Both the position numbers and the translations under genes were made by a program. The notes beneath the pieces are model-generated. The model worked only from the letters and a program-made list of their open reading frames with translations, made no database searches and was not told the DNA's origin. A DNA stretch of 64,000 bases, taken from positions 1,426,001 through 1,490,000 of the forward strand of contig NZ_CP118976.1 of the NCBI RefSeq assembly GCF_029024945.1, written 5' to 3'. Positions 35,683-44,779 of the stretch are shown piece by piece (within the stretch, counting starts at the first letter, position 1; each line of letters begins with the position of its first letter). This DNA comes from Staphylococcus succinus. GTDB taxonomy: Bacteria > Bacillota > Bacilli > Staphylococcales > Staphylococcaceae.

Positions 35683-35695
35683 GGGGAAGTCAAGC

Positions 35696-36955
35696 ATGCC
35701 AGAGGTAAAAGTTCCAGAATTAGCAGAATCTATAACAGAAGGTACCATTGCAGAATGGTTAAAACAAAAAGGTGACAGTGTAGAAAAAGGGGAAGCTATT
35801 TTAGAGTTAGAAACTGACAAAGTCAATGTTGAAGTAGTTTCTGAAGAAGCAGGTGTTCTACAAGAATTGCTAGCTAATGAAGGCGATACTGTTGAAGTTG
35901 GACAAGCAATCGCAGTAGTTGGCGAAGGTAATGGAAGTAATAGTTCAGAATCATCAGCTAATGATGATTCACAGAAAAATGATTCGTCTTCAAATGATGC
36001 CCAATCACAACAAGTAGAAGAGCAAAATCAAAGCAATGATGATGCTAAGCAAGACAATAATCAGCGTATTAATGCTACTCCATCTGCACGTAAATATGCA
36101 CGTGAGAAAGGCATTGATTTATCAGAAGTTGCTTCTCAATCAAATGATGTAGTTAGAAAAGAACATATTGCTCAAAGCCAACAACAACCTGCTTCACAGC
36201 AAGCGCCAGCTAAAGAAGAAGCTAAAAAACCAGCACAACAAAATCCAACTAAACCTGTAATACGTGAGAAAATGTCTCGTCGTAAAAAAACAGCTGCTAA
36301 AAAGTTATTAGAAGTATCAAATAACACAGCGATGTTAACGACATTTAATGAAATAGACATGACTAACGTAATGAATTTACGTAAACGTAAAAAAGAACAG
36401 TTCATCAAAGATCATGATGGTACTAAACTTGGCTTCATGTCATTCTTTACAAAAGCAGCAGTAGCAGCATTGAAAAAATATCCTGAAGTAAATGCTGAAA
36501 TTGACGGTGACGACATGATTACAAAACAATATTATGATATTGGTGTCGCTGTTTCTACAGAGGATGGTCTTCTCGTACCTTTCGTTAGAGATTGTGACAA
36601 GAAAAACTTTGCTGAAATTGAAAACGAAATTGCTAATTTAGCTAAGAAAGCACGTGATAAAAAACTTGGTTTAGATGACATGGTCAATGGCTCATTTACT
36701 ATTACTAATGGTGGTATTTTTGGCTCAATGATGTCAACCCCAATTATCAACGGCAGCCAAGCTGCTATACTTGGCATGCATTCAATTATTACACGACCAA
36801 TTGCAGTAGATGCTGATACAATTGAAAATCGTCCAATGATGTATATTGCATTAAGCTATGATCACAGAATAATTGATGGAAAAGAAGCAGTTGGATTCTT
36901 GAAAACAATTAAAGAATTAATTGAAAACCCTGAAGATTTATTATTAGAATCTTAA
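35696..36955 (+). CDS. odhB: Dihydrolipoyl succinyltransferase (2-oxoglutarate dehydrogenase E2)
   Basis: Core subunit that carries the succinyl group on lipoyl-lysine and transfers it to CoA. Order of domains: lipoyl domain (1-77) with Lys42 in ETDKVNVEV; a 50-residue Ser/Asn/Gln/Asp-rich linker; peripheral subunit-binding domain (about 127-160, TPSARKYAREKGIDL); a second Ala/Gln/Pro-rich linker; catalytic acyltransferase domain with SYDHRIIDGKEAVGFL holding the active-site His. The E3 subunit is not in this window. GTG and other upstream starts are not needed: ATG behind GGGGGAAG. Confidence 0.97.
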   Translation: MPEVKVPELAESITEGTIAEWLKQKGDSVEKGEAILELETDKVNVEVVSEEAGVLQELLANEGDTVEVGQAIAVVGEGNGSNSSESSANDDSQKNDSSSNDAQSQQVEEQNQSNDDAKQDNNQRINATPSARKYAREKGIDLSEVASQSNDVVRKEHIAQSQQQPASQQAPAKEEAKKPAQQNPTKPVIREKMSRRKKTAAKKLLEVSNNTAMLTTFNEIDMTNVMNLRKRKKEQFIKDHDGTKLGFMSFFTKAAVAALKKYPEVNAEIDGDDMITKQYYDIGVAVSTEDGLLVPFVRDCDKKNFAEIENEIANLAKKARDKKLGLDDMVNGSFTITNGGIFGSMMSTPIINGSQAAILGMHSIITRPIAVDADTIENRPMMYIALSYDHRIIDGKEAVGFLKTIKELIENPEDLLLES

Positions 36956-36985
36956 TCCACAACACAAAATAGTTTATTAATCCTA

Positions 36986-37016
36986 ATACAACGGCGTTCA
37001 GCGTCGTTGTATTTTT
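36986..37016 (+). terminator. Terminator after odhAB
   Basis: ATACAACG and CGTTGTAT pair around a short loop and are followed by five T residues. Confidence 0.85.
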
Positions 37017-37450
37017 CAATTCAATTACATACACATAATAAGACATGATTTAATAAAAAGTCTTATTAATTAATGCTTTATCACTTGCGTGTATACCTTC
37101 AACTAACTTAATATTATATTACTTTTAATAACTAAATCCGTAATAGCTAATAAAAAGCCTTCACTCTACCAGAAGTGAGGGCTTTTTTGATATTGATCAT
37201 CATCGACTTCCATTGTCTATTGACGCTAATTTATGACATGACTGCTTGAGTAAATAATAGACTGTGTACATTTAACAAATAACAGCTTATTTAGCTCTTA
37301 AGACTGCTAAATATATGTCGTGAAATACTATAAATTCCAATAACGCACTTAAAAATTTAAGCAAAACTTTAGCATACGTTTAAAAATCTGAGTTAGAAAA
37401 ATCAAAACGTTCCTATGTACTGCCTTTAAATTTTATAATGCGCAACAACA
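37017..37450. other. 434-bp spacer with an orphan terminator
   Basis: No protein gene seen. AAAAGCC-TTCACT and AGTGAGGGCTTTT form a terminator-like hairpin at 37152-37188 followed by six T residues, about 170 bases after the odhAB terminator and with no open frame between. It may end a small RNA, be a remnant of lost genes, or act as a second stop. The rest up to the AraC gene is AT-rich without clear signals. Confidence 0.6.
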
Positions 37451-38323
37451 TTAAATTAAATGTTGTTTATAATAGTCCCGAGGACTGCATCCATATGTTG
37501 TTTTAAAGCGTCTATAAAAATTAGAATAATCACTAAAACCACATAGAACTGCAACTTGTTGAGGACTTTCTCCATTTTTCAACATACACTGTGCACTTTG
37601 TAACCTCTTCTGTATTAAATAACGATAAGGTGGATATCCTACTAATTTTGAAAAATGCTGGGTGATTTTATGTCTGCTCACATAAAATTTCTTTTCCAGT
37701 TCTTCTAACGATATTGGTTCAGCGTAATGTAACTCCATATAATCTAATACTTGTCTCACTAGTTGTGATTCTGGATCATCTATGACAGTTATAGAAGTAT
37801 TTTCAAGAAACACTCGGTTTAAAATAATAAAAAACTGGGTGAGTAAGGATTGCTCGGCTAATTTTTTCCCGAAACGTTGATGATCTTGTTCATCAATTAA
37901 TCCTTGTAATAAATAGTATAATTCTCGTTTCTCTGATTCTTTAAATTGTAATTTGCTTTTAAAATCATTATTTTGTGTATTAAAACATGCAGCTAGCTGA
38001 CAATTTGAATTAGATAAAGACGCTAATAATTTCCTATCAAACCTTAAACCAATACGTTCAGCGTGTCCATCCATTTGTTCATTTAATTGATGAAACTCAT
38101 AGGGTGCAATTATCAACATTGAACCGACATCTAATTGGTATTGTCTTCCTTCTATTGTGTAAAGCATATTTCCAGATAATGAAAAGAATATTTCATAATG
38201 ATCATGATAATGTAATTCATTACCAAAATGACCATCACTAATCTTATGCCACGCAATATATTCATTTTCATTAGGTAAAGAAATAGAATCTAATTTAACA
38301 TTAAAATCCCCTGTGAATGACAA
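37451..38323 (-). CDS. AraC family transcriptional regulator with cupin sensor domain
   Basis: A 290-residue regulator. The N-terminal half is a cupin-like ligand domain (HYHDHYEIFFSLSGNMLYTIEG, then GSMLIIAPYEFHQLNE). The C-terminal about 100 residues carry two helix-turn-helix motifs: ISLEELEKKFYVSRHKITQHF and ESPQQVAVLCGFSDYSNFYR, with the AraC signature. The start is a TTG nine bases after AGGAGG. It is divergent from the four-gene sugar operon and almost certainly controls it; the inducer is unknown, likely a sugar-derived compound. Confidence 0.92.
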   Translation of the reverse strand: MSFTGDFNVKLDSISLPNENEYIAWHKISDGHFGNELHYHDHYEIFFSLSGNMLYTIEGRQYQLDVGSMLIIAPYEFHQLNEQMDGHAERIGLRFDRKLLASLSNSNCQLAACFNTQNNDFKSKLQFKESEKRELYYLLQGLIDEQDHQRFGKKLAEQSLLTQFFIILNRVFLENTSITVIDDPESQLVRQVLDYMELHYAEPISLEELEKKFYVSRHKITQHFSKLVGYPPYRYLIQKRLQSAQCMLKNGESPQQVAVLCGFSDYSNFYRRFKTTYGCSPRDYYKQHLI

Positions 38324-38377
38324 TTTAGTTCCTCCTACTCAAAAAACAATCTTTTTCCCCTTAATTACAATGTTCAT

Positions 38378-38392
38378 AATTTTCTAATAATT
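38378..38392. promoter_or_regulatory. CodY-like motif in the divergent promoter region
   Basis: AATTTTCTAATAATT differs at two of 15 positions from the CodY consensus AATTTTCWGAAAATT. It abuts TATAAT at 38393-38398, a likely -10 box of the sugar operon. Two-mismatch hits occur by chance in AT-rich DNA. Confidence 0.35.
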
Positions 38393-38435
38393 TATAATGT
38401 ATATTATATCATTTATTTAGGGAAAGGTGAGTTAT

Positions 38436-39302
38436 ATGATGCGACCACAAATAGGTGTACAAATGATGATGCTCAAACAAGAAGTAGCAGAAAAAGGTAT
38501 TTATAACGTTTTGAGAAGTATTGATACATTAGGTTATCATGCCGTAGAAGTTTCACAAATAGAAATGACAGAACACAATATATCTGAAATGCAAAGAGCA
38601 ATTAATGACTTTAACATTAATATTGCGGCGATGTCCTGTGGTGTTGAAGATATATCAACAACTCAAAAATACCCAGGCGATACTTTACAACATAACTTTA
38701 ATAAGATTGTTGCAGATTGTCATGCTGTTGATTGTACAATATTAAGAATAGGCATGTTACCTATTAATTATATGGGATCAAGAGAAAAAACATTACAATT
38801 TGCTAGCATTTGCGAAAAGTATGCTAAAAAGTTAAAAAAAGAAGGCATTGATTTATATTATCATGCCCATAACTTAGAATTTGTACGCTACGATGATAAA
38901 TTTATGCTTGATATTATGCGTGATCATACAGAACAACTTGGTTTTGAATTAGATATTCATTGGCTATGGAGAGCTGGATTAAATCCAATAGATATTATTC
39001 CTCATTATAAGAACCGTATTCGCGCGATTCATTTAAAAGATTATCGCATCGGTGAAATTGACATGACGCAATATCCAGGAGAAGGGCAAGAAAAAATATA
39101 TTATATGTTACATATGATTACACAATTTGCAGAATTGGGCCAAGGCACTTTACCCTTAAAAGATATTATCACATCAGCGTTAAACAACGGAAGCGAATAT
39201 TTCTTTGTAGAACAAGATGAGCTATACGGATCTGACCCTTATAACTGTTTAACAGTTAGTCGCGATTATTTAATAACATCAGGCTATAAATCATGGTTTT
39301 AG
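38436..39302 (+). CDS. Sugar phosphate isomerase/epimerase-like TIM-barrel protein (first)
   Basis: A 288-residue protein of the xylose isomerase-like TIM-barrel superfamily. Likely metal ligands lie at strand ends: YYHAHNLEF (143-149), ELDIHW (Asp173 and His175), AIHLKDYR (His199) and FFVEQDE (Glu259). The ELDIHWLWRAGLNP stretch resembles proteins annotated as 3-keto-glycoside hydrolases or epimerases that accompany Gfo/Idh/MocA enzymes. I start at the ATG at 38436 behind GGAAAGGTGAG; a GTG at 38427 overlaps this site. First gene of the operon; substrate unknown. Confidence 0.85.
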   Translation: MMRPQIGVQMMMLKQEVAEKGIYNVLRSIDTLGYHAVEVSQIEMTEHNISEMQRAINDFNINIAAMSCGVEDISTTQKYPGDTLQHNFNKIVADCHAVDCTILRIGMLPINYMGSREKTLQFASICEKYAKKLKKEGIDLYYHAHNLEFVRYDDKFMLDIMRDHTEQLGFELDIHWLWRAGLNPIDIIPHYKNRIRAIHLKDYRIGEIDMTQYPGEGQEKIYYMLHMITQFAELGQGTLPLKDIITSALNNGSEYFFVEQDELYGSDPYNCLTVSRDYLITSGYKSWF

Positions 39303-39390
39303 CAATATATGCTATACAAGGTATTTATCAGCAATATCATATCTATGCTTAGTTTATGATTATATAAATGCAAAGAAGGGAAAATTATTT

Positions 39391-40281
39391 ATGTTAAAAA
39401 ATATCGAAATATCTGGATTTTCAGATGAAATATCATCTGATTTTGACGTACAACTAGCTACAGTTCATAAATTAGGGATGCGTTATATCTCTCTTAGAGG
39501 TATAGACGGTTACAATATCAGTCAATTTTCGGTAACTAACATTAAAAGCAATGTATTACCCAAATTAAAAAAATTCAATATTGGCGTATCCTCCATTGGA
39601 TCGCCAATTGGTAAAATTTACATTGATGATGAAGAAGCATTTAAATCTCAATTACACAGCTTAAAAAACTTATGTGAAATAGCAAAAGTATTAGAATGTA
39701 ACTATATACGCATCTTTAGTTTCTATATTCCAGAGACTGCTAATTTTGATGATTATCAAGCCGAGGTAATTGCCAAACTCAAACAATTTTCAAACATTGC
39801 AAAAATGTACGATATTACGCTACTTCACGAAAATGAAAAAGAAATATATGGTGATATCGCAAGGCGTTGCAATACGATACTTACTGAAGTCGGATCGCCA
39901 CATTTCAAAGCTATTTTTGATTTTGCAAACTTTGTACAATGTGGTGAAAATACTCAAGCTTGTTATGATTTGTTGGCTGACCATATTAAATATATTCATA
40001 TTAAAGACGCTGTATACGAGAATAATGCCAATGTTGTTTGTGGGAAAGGCAACGGGCAAATTAAATCAATATTACAACAGGCAATAGACCAAGGATATAC
40101 CGGCTTCTTAACACTTGAGCCACATCTTGTTGTATTTGATTCCATTAAAGATTTAGAAATTAAGCATTCCACTGACACAATACAAAATGTTGTTAACGAT
40201 GGGGCTGAAGGTTACAAGATGCAATATGATGCACTATTGGAAATTTTAGCTGATATTGAAACAAAGGAGAATGCGGAATGA
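39391..40281 (+). CDS. Sugar phosphate isomerase/epimerase-like TIM-barrel protein (second)
   Basis: A 296-residue TIM-barrel protein, clearly different from the first (little sequence in common) but of the same superfamily. Candidate metal or catalytic residues: LLHENEKE (Glu147), AIFDFANF (Asp177), YIHIKDAV (His203, Lys205) and LTLEPHL (Glu243, His245). It resembles hydroxypyruvate isomerase/tagatose epimerase-like proteins. It overlaps the next gene by four bases. Two TIM-barrel enzymes side by side suggest two successive steps or two anomers, which is inference. Confidence 0.85.
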   Translation: MLKNIEISGFSDEISSDFDVQLATVHKLGMRYISLRGIDGYNISQFSVTNIKSNVLPKLKKFNIGVSSIGSPIGKIYIDDEEAFKSQLHSLKNLCEIAKVLECNYIRIFSFYIPETANFDDYQAEVIAKLKQFSNIAKMYDITLLHENEKEIYGDIARRCNTILTEVGSPHFKAIFDFANFVQCGENTQACYDLLADHIKYIHIKDAVYENNANVVCGKGNGQIKSILQQAIDQGYTGFLTLEPHLVVFDSIKDLEIKHSTDTIQNVVNDGAEGYKMQYDALLEILADIETKENAE

Positions 40282-41420
40282 ATAATGTACGGATTGGAAT
40301 TATAGGCTTTGGCGCACAAGGTAGTACTTATGCTGGGTTTATTAGTGAAGGTAAAGTGAAAAATTTAACTATTGGTGCTATCTGTGATACTGATCCAGAG
40401 AAGAAATTAATTTGTAAAGCATCATATCCTGATATACCATTTTATGATGATTATCTAGAGATGTTGGAGAGTGGCAATGTCGATGCTATTGTAACAACTG
40501 TACCGCATCTATTGCATACAGAAATAGGTAAAGTTGCGTTATCAAAAAATATTCATACTTTATTGGAAAAACCGGCAGATATCTACGCAAGTAAAGTGAG
40601 AGAAATTAATACAATCGCTGATACCAAACCAGATGTAACATTTGCAATTTTCTTTAACCAAAGGACAAACCCTTTATATCAAAAACTTAAATCACTCATT
40701 GACTCAGGTGAAATAGGTGAGATAAGACGTACAAACTGGATTATAACAACTTGGTGGCGCCCTCAAGCTTATTATAACCAAAGTTCTTGGCGTGCAACTT
40801 GGACAGAAGAAGCAGGTGGCGTATTAGTAAATCAAGCACCTCATCAAATTGACCTTTTACAATGGATATGTGGATTGCCTAAAAAAGTATTTGCTAATAT
40901 TAAATACGGTTATCAAAGAGATATAGCAGTCGATGACGATGTTACAACAATTTTAGATTATGGTAATGGGGCTACTGGTGTGTTTATTACTTGCACACAC
41001 GATATTATTGGTACCGATCGCTTAGAAATAACTGGAGATAAAGGGAAAATTTTAGTTGAAGACAGTAAAAAAATGACAATTACACGCTTAAAACAATCTG
41101 AAACTTCTATAAATCATACAATGACGTGGGCTGAAGCTTCTGAAATTTTTAAAGGCAATGAACTTCAAGATATTTATGATCAAGAAGTCATCGAATTTGA
41201 AAGTGTTTGGGGTGAACAACATATCAATGTGTTAGAAAATTTTGCTGCCAACATCATAGATGGCACTCCTCTAATCGCCTCTGGTAGGGATGGTATTAAT
41301 GGAGTTAGCCTTGTAAATGCAATCTATCTATCCAGTTGGCTGGGGGAAGAAGTATCATTACCTGTCGACTCAAATTTATTTTATAAATTATTACAAGATA
41401 AAATGAATTTAGAAGAATAA
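40278..41420 (+). CDS. Gfo/Idh/MocA family oxidoreductase (first)
   Basis: A 380-residue NAD(P)-dependent sugar dehydrogenase-like protein. The Rossmann loop is GIIGFGAQGS, the catalytic lysine is Lys98 in LLEKPADI, and the C-terminal half has TTWWRPQAYYNQ and VNQAPHQIDLLQW with His189 as likely catalytic partner. Relatives with the WWRPQxYY region oxidise or reduce C3 of sugars or glycosides. It overlaps the preceding gene by four bases. Confidence 0.88.
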   Translation: MNNVRIGIIGFGAQGSTYAGFISEGKVKNLTIGAICDTDPEKKLICKASYPDIPFYDDYLEMLESGNVDAIVTTVPHLLHTEIGKVALSKNIHTLLEKPADIYASKVREINTIADTKPDVTFAIFFNQRTNPLYQKLKSLIDSGEIGEIRRTNWIITTWWRPQAYYNQSSWRATWTEEAGGVLVNQAPHQIDLLQWICGLPKKVFANIKYGYQRDIAVDDDVTTILDYGNGATGVFITCTHDIIGTDRLEITGDKGKILVEDSKKMTITRLKQSETSINHTMTWAEASEIFKGNELQDIYDQEVIEFESVWGEQHINVLENFAANIIDGTPLIASGRDGINGVSLVNAIYLSSWLGEEVSLPVDSNLFYKLLQDKMNLEE

Positions 41421-41456
41421 TATGATTGGTCACTATTTAGCAATGGAGATGATAAA

Positions 41457-42461
41457 ATGTTGAACATTGGTATCATTGGATTAGGAGATATATCCTCGAT
41501 TCATATTCAAGCGATTAACCAAAATCCTAAAGCACAATTAGTTGCAATATGCGATAACAATCCGTTATTAAATCATTCAGTTAAACATTCTCGTTTTTAC
41601 ACAAATATTGACGATATGCTTGAAGCTGAATCACTAGATTGCGTACATGTTTGCTTACCACATTACCTACACGCTTACGCTACTAAGAAGTGCGTAGAAA
41701 AAGGGGTACATGTACTTCAAGAAAAACCACTCGCTCTAAATACCCAAGAAGGACGTGAATTAGTAGCATTGGAACAACGATACCCCAATGTAAAAATTGG
41801 TGTTTGTTTTCAAAATCGCTATAATGATACATTGATTGAATTAAAGAAAATAGTTGAAAGTGGTATATATGGACGTCCCATAGGTATAAAGGGCGTAGTA
41901 ACTTGGTATAGACCTGAATCTTACTATATTAGCAAACCATGGAGAGGCGTTATGAAAACAGCTGGTGGAGGCGTTATGATAAACCAATCTATCCATACAC
42001 TCGACTTGATGCAGTATCTTTGCGGCGATATCATTTCGATTAAAGGAAGTATTACTCAGCTATTAGATTACAATGTTGAAGTTGAAGACACAGCTTCTGC
42101 ACAAATCAAATTTGAAAATGGGACCCATGGTTTATATTTTGCAACGAATGCAGGTATTGGTAATTCAAGTGTCGAACTGCAAGTTATATTTAAAAATGAA
42201 AAATTTACTATTAAAGATAATATACTTACACGTTTAAATAATCAGGGAGATAAAATACCTATCTTAGAAGATATTAAAGCAACTGGAACTAAATCCTATT
42301 ATGGTCCAAGCCATGCCAAACTCATAAATCATTTTTACCATTGCATACTGACTGATTCTAGTCATTATATTCATGCAAAGGATGCATTAACTTCTATAGC
42401 AATGGTTGATACTATTGCGCAATCATCCCAGTTAGAACAGTCTCTTCCATTTGTTATTTAA
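41457..42461 (+). CDS. Gfo/Idh/MocA family oxidoreductase (second)
   Basis: A 334-residue member of the same superfamily: GIIGLGDISSIH for cofactor binding, QEKPLAL with Lys90, VTWYRPESYY and INQSIHTLDLMQYLCGD with the catalytic histidine. It shares only the family features with the first oxidoreductase, so the pair probably catalyses different steps, for example oxidation of a substrate and reduction of a product. Last gene of the operon, 36 bases after the previous gene. Confidence 0.88.
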   Translation: MLNIGIIGLGDISSIHIQAINQNPKAQLVAICDNNPLLNHSVKHSRFYTNIDDMLEAESLDCVHVCLPHYLHAYATKKCVEKGVHVLQEKPLALNTQEGRELVALEQRYPNVKIGVCFQNRYNDTLIELKKIVESGIYGRPIGIKGVVTWYRPESYYISKPWRGVMKTAGGGVMINQSIHTLDLMQYLCGDIISIKGSITQLLDYNVEVEDTASAQIKFENGTHGLYFATNAGIGNSSVELQVIFKNEKFTIKDNILTRLNNQGDKIPILEDIKATGTKSYYGPSHAKLINHFYHCILTDSSHYIHAKDALTSIAMVDTIAQSSQLEQSLPFVI

Positions 42462-42491
42462 TAAAAACACTGCATTTAAATTAAATTTTGC

Positions 42492-42530
42492 AACACACTT
42501 CAGTCAATGGTATTGAAGTGTGCTTTTTAT
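42492..42530 (+). terminator. Terminator of the sugar operon
   Basis: CACACTTCA pairs with TGAAGTGTG over an 11-base loop and is followed by a T-rich tract. Confidence 0.85.
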
Positions 42531-42537
42531 TTTTAAA

Positions 42538-42567
42538 TTGATAAAAAACAATGTTATGTTTTATATT
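42538..42567 (+). promoter_or_regulatory. Likely promoter of the RibD/DHFR-like gene
   Basis: TTGATA and TATATT are 18 bases apart, about 65 bases upstream of the ATG. Confidence 0.55.
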
Positions 42568-42599
42568 TATTGTATTTTTAATTAAGCTTCAATACAATA
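42568..42599. promoter_or_regulatory. Operator-like inverted repeat
   Basis: TATTGTAT and ATACAATA form a perfect 8-bp inverted repeat with 16 bases between. It starts one base after the -10 box and covers the expected transcription start, as a repressor site would. Confidence 0.5.
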
Positions 42600-42631
42600 A
42601 ATGTAAAGTGATTTAAATAAGGGGGATTTAC

Positions 42632-43195
42632 ATGAACTCTACTAACAAAGTAATTTTGGATCTTGCTGTAACGTTAGATGGCTATATTGAAGGACCAAAC
42701 GGTGAAGTAGATTGGTGTATCATGGAACCAGAGATGGATTTTATAGGTTTTTTAAATCAAGTTGATGCAATTATATATGGCAGAAAAAGCTATGACTTGT
42801 GGGGGACATATACACCTGATACTCACGATATTTCAAATGGAGATAGTGTAATGTGGAAACACATTCATAGTAAAGATAAATATGTATTTACACATCAGTC
42901 TTTAGCAAATGACAAAAACACACAATTTTTAAATGGAGACATCATCAAGTCAGTAAATAAAATCAAACAGTCTCACGATAAAGATATTTGGTTATATGGT
43001 GGATCAAGTATTATTACTGCTTTTATTAATCATAATCTTATTGATGAATATCGCTTATCTATACACCCAACAATCTTAGGTGACGGAAAACCTTTATTCG
43101 AAAATATAGATCATCGTTTTAATATCGCTTTACACCATACACATACTTATAAAAGTGGTGTGGTTCAACTCATTTATCGAAAAATGACAGAATAA
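42632..43195 (+). CDS. Dihydrofolate reductase family / RibD C-terminal domain protein
   Basis: A 187-residue NADPH-binding reductase fold protein of the YwjB/YyaP group: VILDLAVTLDGYIEGPNGEVDW, DAIIYGRKSYDLWG, and IWLYGGSSIITAFINHNLIDEYRLSIHP. These resemble DHFR and RibD but usually do not reduce dihydrofolate; substrate unknown. ATG behind GGGGGAT. A possible repressor site lies upstream. The ABC transporter genes follow 27 bases downstream and may be co-transcribed. Confidence 0.85.
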   Translation: MNSTNKVILDLAVTLDGYIEGPNGEVDWCIMEPEMDFIGFLNQVDAIIYGRKSYDLWGTYTPDTHDISNGDSVMWKHIHSKDKYVFTHQSLANDKNTQFLNGDIIKSVNKIKQSHDKDIWLYGGSSIITAFINHNLIDEYRLSIHPTILGDGKPLFENIDHRFNIALHHTHTYKSGVVQLIYRKMTE

Positions 43196-43222
43196 ATCAA
43201 TGAATAAAAGGAATGATACATT

Positions 43223-44032
43223 GTGAATGTTGCTGTAGAAACTGAAAATATTTCAAAAAGCCTAGGTACTAACTTAATAATTAATAAACTTTCATTTAAC
43301 ATACCTGAGCATTCAATTACTTTAATAAAGGGAAAAAATGGTGTAGGGAAAAGTTTAACATTGAAAATGATCGCAAACTTAATGGCACCAAATAATGGTA
43401 AGATTTCTGTTCATCATTCACTGAGTTATGCCCCTGATATGTTTCCCCAAAACATTAAGCTAACAGTTCAAGCATTTCTCAGTTATATGAATAAATTAAA
43501 CGCCAATAATAATAATAATAATAATATTGATAAAATGAGTTTTTATTTAGACTTATTAAATTTAACGCATTTCCAAAACAAACCATTACACCAGCTGTCA
43601 AAAGGATCATTACAAAAAGTGAATATTATACAATGCTTGTTAACAGATGCTAAGATCATCATTTTAGACGAACCATTTTCTGGGTTAGATTACGATTCTG
43701 AAAAACGCTTGATAGATCATTTGAAAGTGTTGTCAAAGACTAAAACAATTATTTTAACAGCACATGATCATAATATTGAAAATTCAACTGTTACACATAC
43801 ACTAAATTTAGATGATCATTCATTTAATAGGATTACAACGACGGAAGCCTTAAAGTTAATAACTATTCCTAATCATAAATCATTGCATCCAGACATACAG
43901 AATTTAATACAGAGTGTTAATAGTGATGAAAATAATAGATTAATGATTAAAGTTTATCAATCTCAAAGTAACACTGTAATTCAAAAATTAATAAACGATA
44001 ATTTTGATATTATCGAAGTAAAGGACATATAA
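43223..44032 (+). CDS. ABC transporter ATP-binding protein
   Basis: A 269-residue ATPase with Walker A in LIKGKNGVGKSLTLK, the Q-loop region YAPDMFPQN, signature LSKGSLQKV (a variant of LSGGQ), Walker B IIILDEPFSGL and the H-loop ILTAHDH. GTG start behind AAAGGAATG. A run of seven Asn codons around residues 94-100 comes from an AAT trinucleotide repeat, an unusual feature. It pairs with the permease two bases downstream; the two form an ABC-2-like exporter of unknown cargo. Confidence 0.87.
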   Translation: MNVAVETENISKSLGTNLIINKLSFNIPEHSITLIKGKNGVGKSLTLKMIANLMAPNNGKISVHHSLSYAPDMFPQNIKLTVQAFLSYMNKLNANNNNNNNIDKMSFYLDLLNLTHFQNKPLHQLSKGSLQKVNIIQCLLTDAKIIILDEPFSGLDYDSEKRLIDHLKVLSKTKTIILTAHDHNIENSTVTHTLNLDDHSFNRITTTEALKLITIPNHKSLHPDIQNLIQSVNSDENNRLMIKVYQSQSNTVIQKLINDNFDIIEVKDI

Positions 44033-44033
44033 T

Positions 44034-44738
44034 ATGCTATATTCTTTCTTAAAATATGAAAATTCAAAGTTTCTAAAATCATATGCTTTTATAGCTCCTG
44101 TATTCATATATATTTTATGCCTGGTAGGTATTTATATATATAAAAATATCACTGTTTTATCCAGTTTTGGCTCTACCGCTATTCTTTTATTTTTAGCAAT
44201 GACTTGGATTTCTATTATCAATTTCAATAGAGATACACTAAATGAGCGACATATATTGTACGTTCACCTGAAAACCAAAACACGATACTTAATGATTAAA
44301 ATGATTTATCAATTTTTATTTAGTTTCATCTTAATCTGTTTAACATTGTTATATCCCATCATCGTTGGTGTTTTTGATAAACATGTAACAGTTAACTTAT
44401 TGTTCATTGGTATCGTCATACATATTATATTAAGTGCATTGGGTATTCTATTGGGTGCCTTTGTTACTAACACATCTATTGCTAACAAAAAATATACTTG
44501 GTTATTTACAATTTTTATTATTATTATTATTTTAACAAAAGAAATGATTATTGATAAAGTGCCAGTCGCTCAATGGCTATTATGGATATTTCCACCTATT
44601 AATAATATAATGAACCTCTTGAACTCAGACACACTATACATGCTCAACGTAAACTTTATATTGTCCTGTTCCTATACAGTCATCTATATTGTTATTGCAT
44701 TTATAATCATTAACTACTTATTTAAAAAAAGTAGTTAA
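44034..44738 (+). CDS. ABC transporter permease
   Basis: A 234-residue integral membrane protein with about six hydrophobic segments (for example at 18-35, 43-62, 95-115, 120-142, 155-172 and 205-228). It has no recognisable sequence motif beyond this. The ATG starts two bases after the ATPase stop, so both should form one transporter. It could handle peptides, lipids or antimicrobials; the sequence does not say which. Confidence 0.82.
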   Translation: MLYSFLKYENSKFLKSYAFIAPVFIYILCLVGIYIYKNITVLSSFGSTAILLFLAMTWISIINFNRDTLNERHILYVHLKTKTRYLMIKMIYQFLFSFILICLTLLYPIIVGVFDKHVTVNLLFIGIVIHIILSALGILLGAFVTNTSIANKKYTWLFTIFIIIIILTKEMIIDKVPVAQWLLWIFPPINNIMNLLNSDTLYMLNVNFILSCSYTVIYIVIAFIIINYLFKKSS

Positions 44739-44779
44739 TGATTATAGTTTAGTAATGGCTTTGATATATTATTTATAAT

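Noticed and set aside
39770..40087. A 105-codon frame inside the second TIM-barrel gene
   Set aside because: Out of frame within a well-conserved enzyme gene; no own ribosome site or family pattern.
43501..43530. Phase-variable switch in the ABC ATPase
   Set aside because: The repeat unit is three bases, so changes in number cannot shift the frame.
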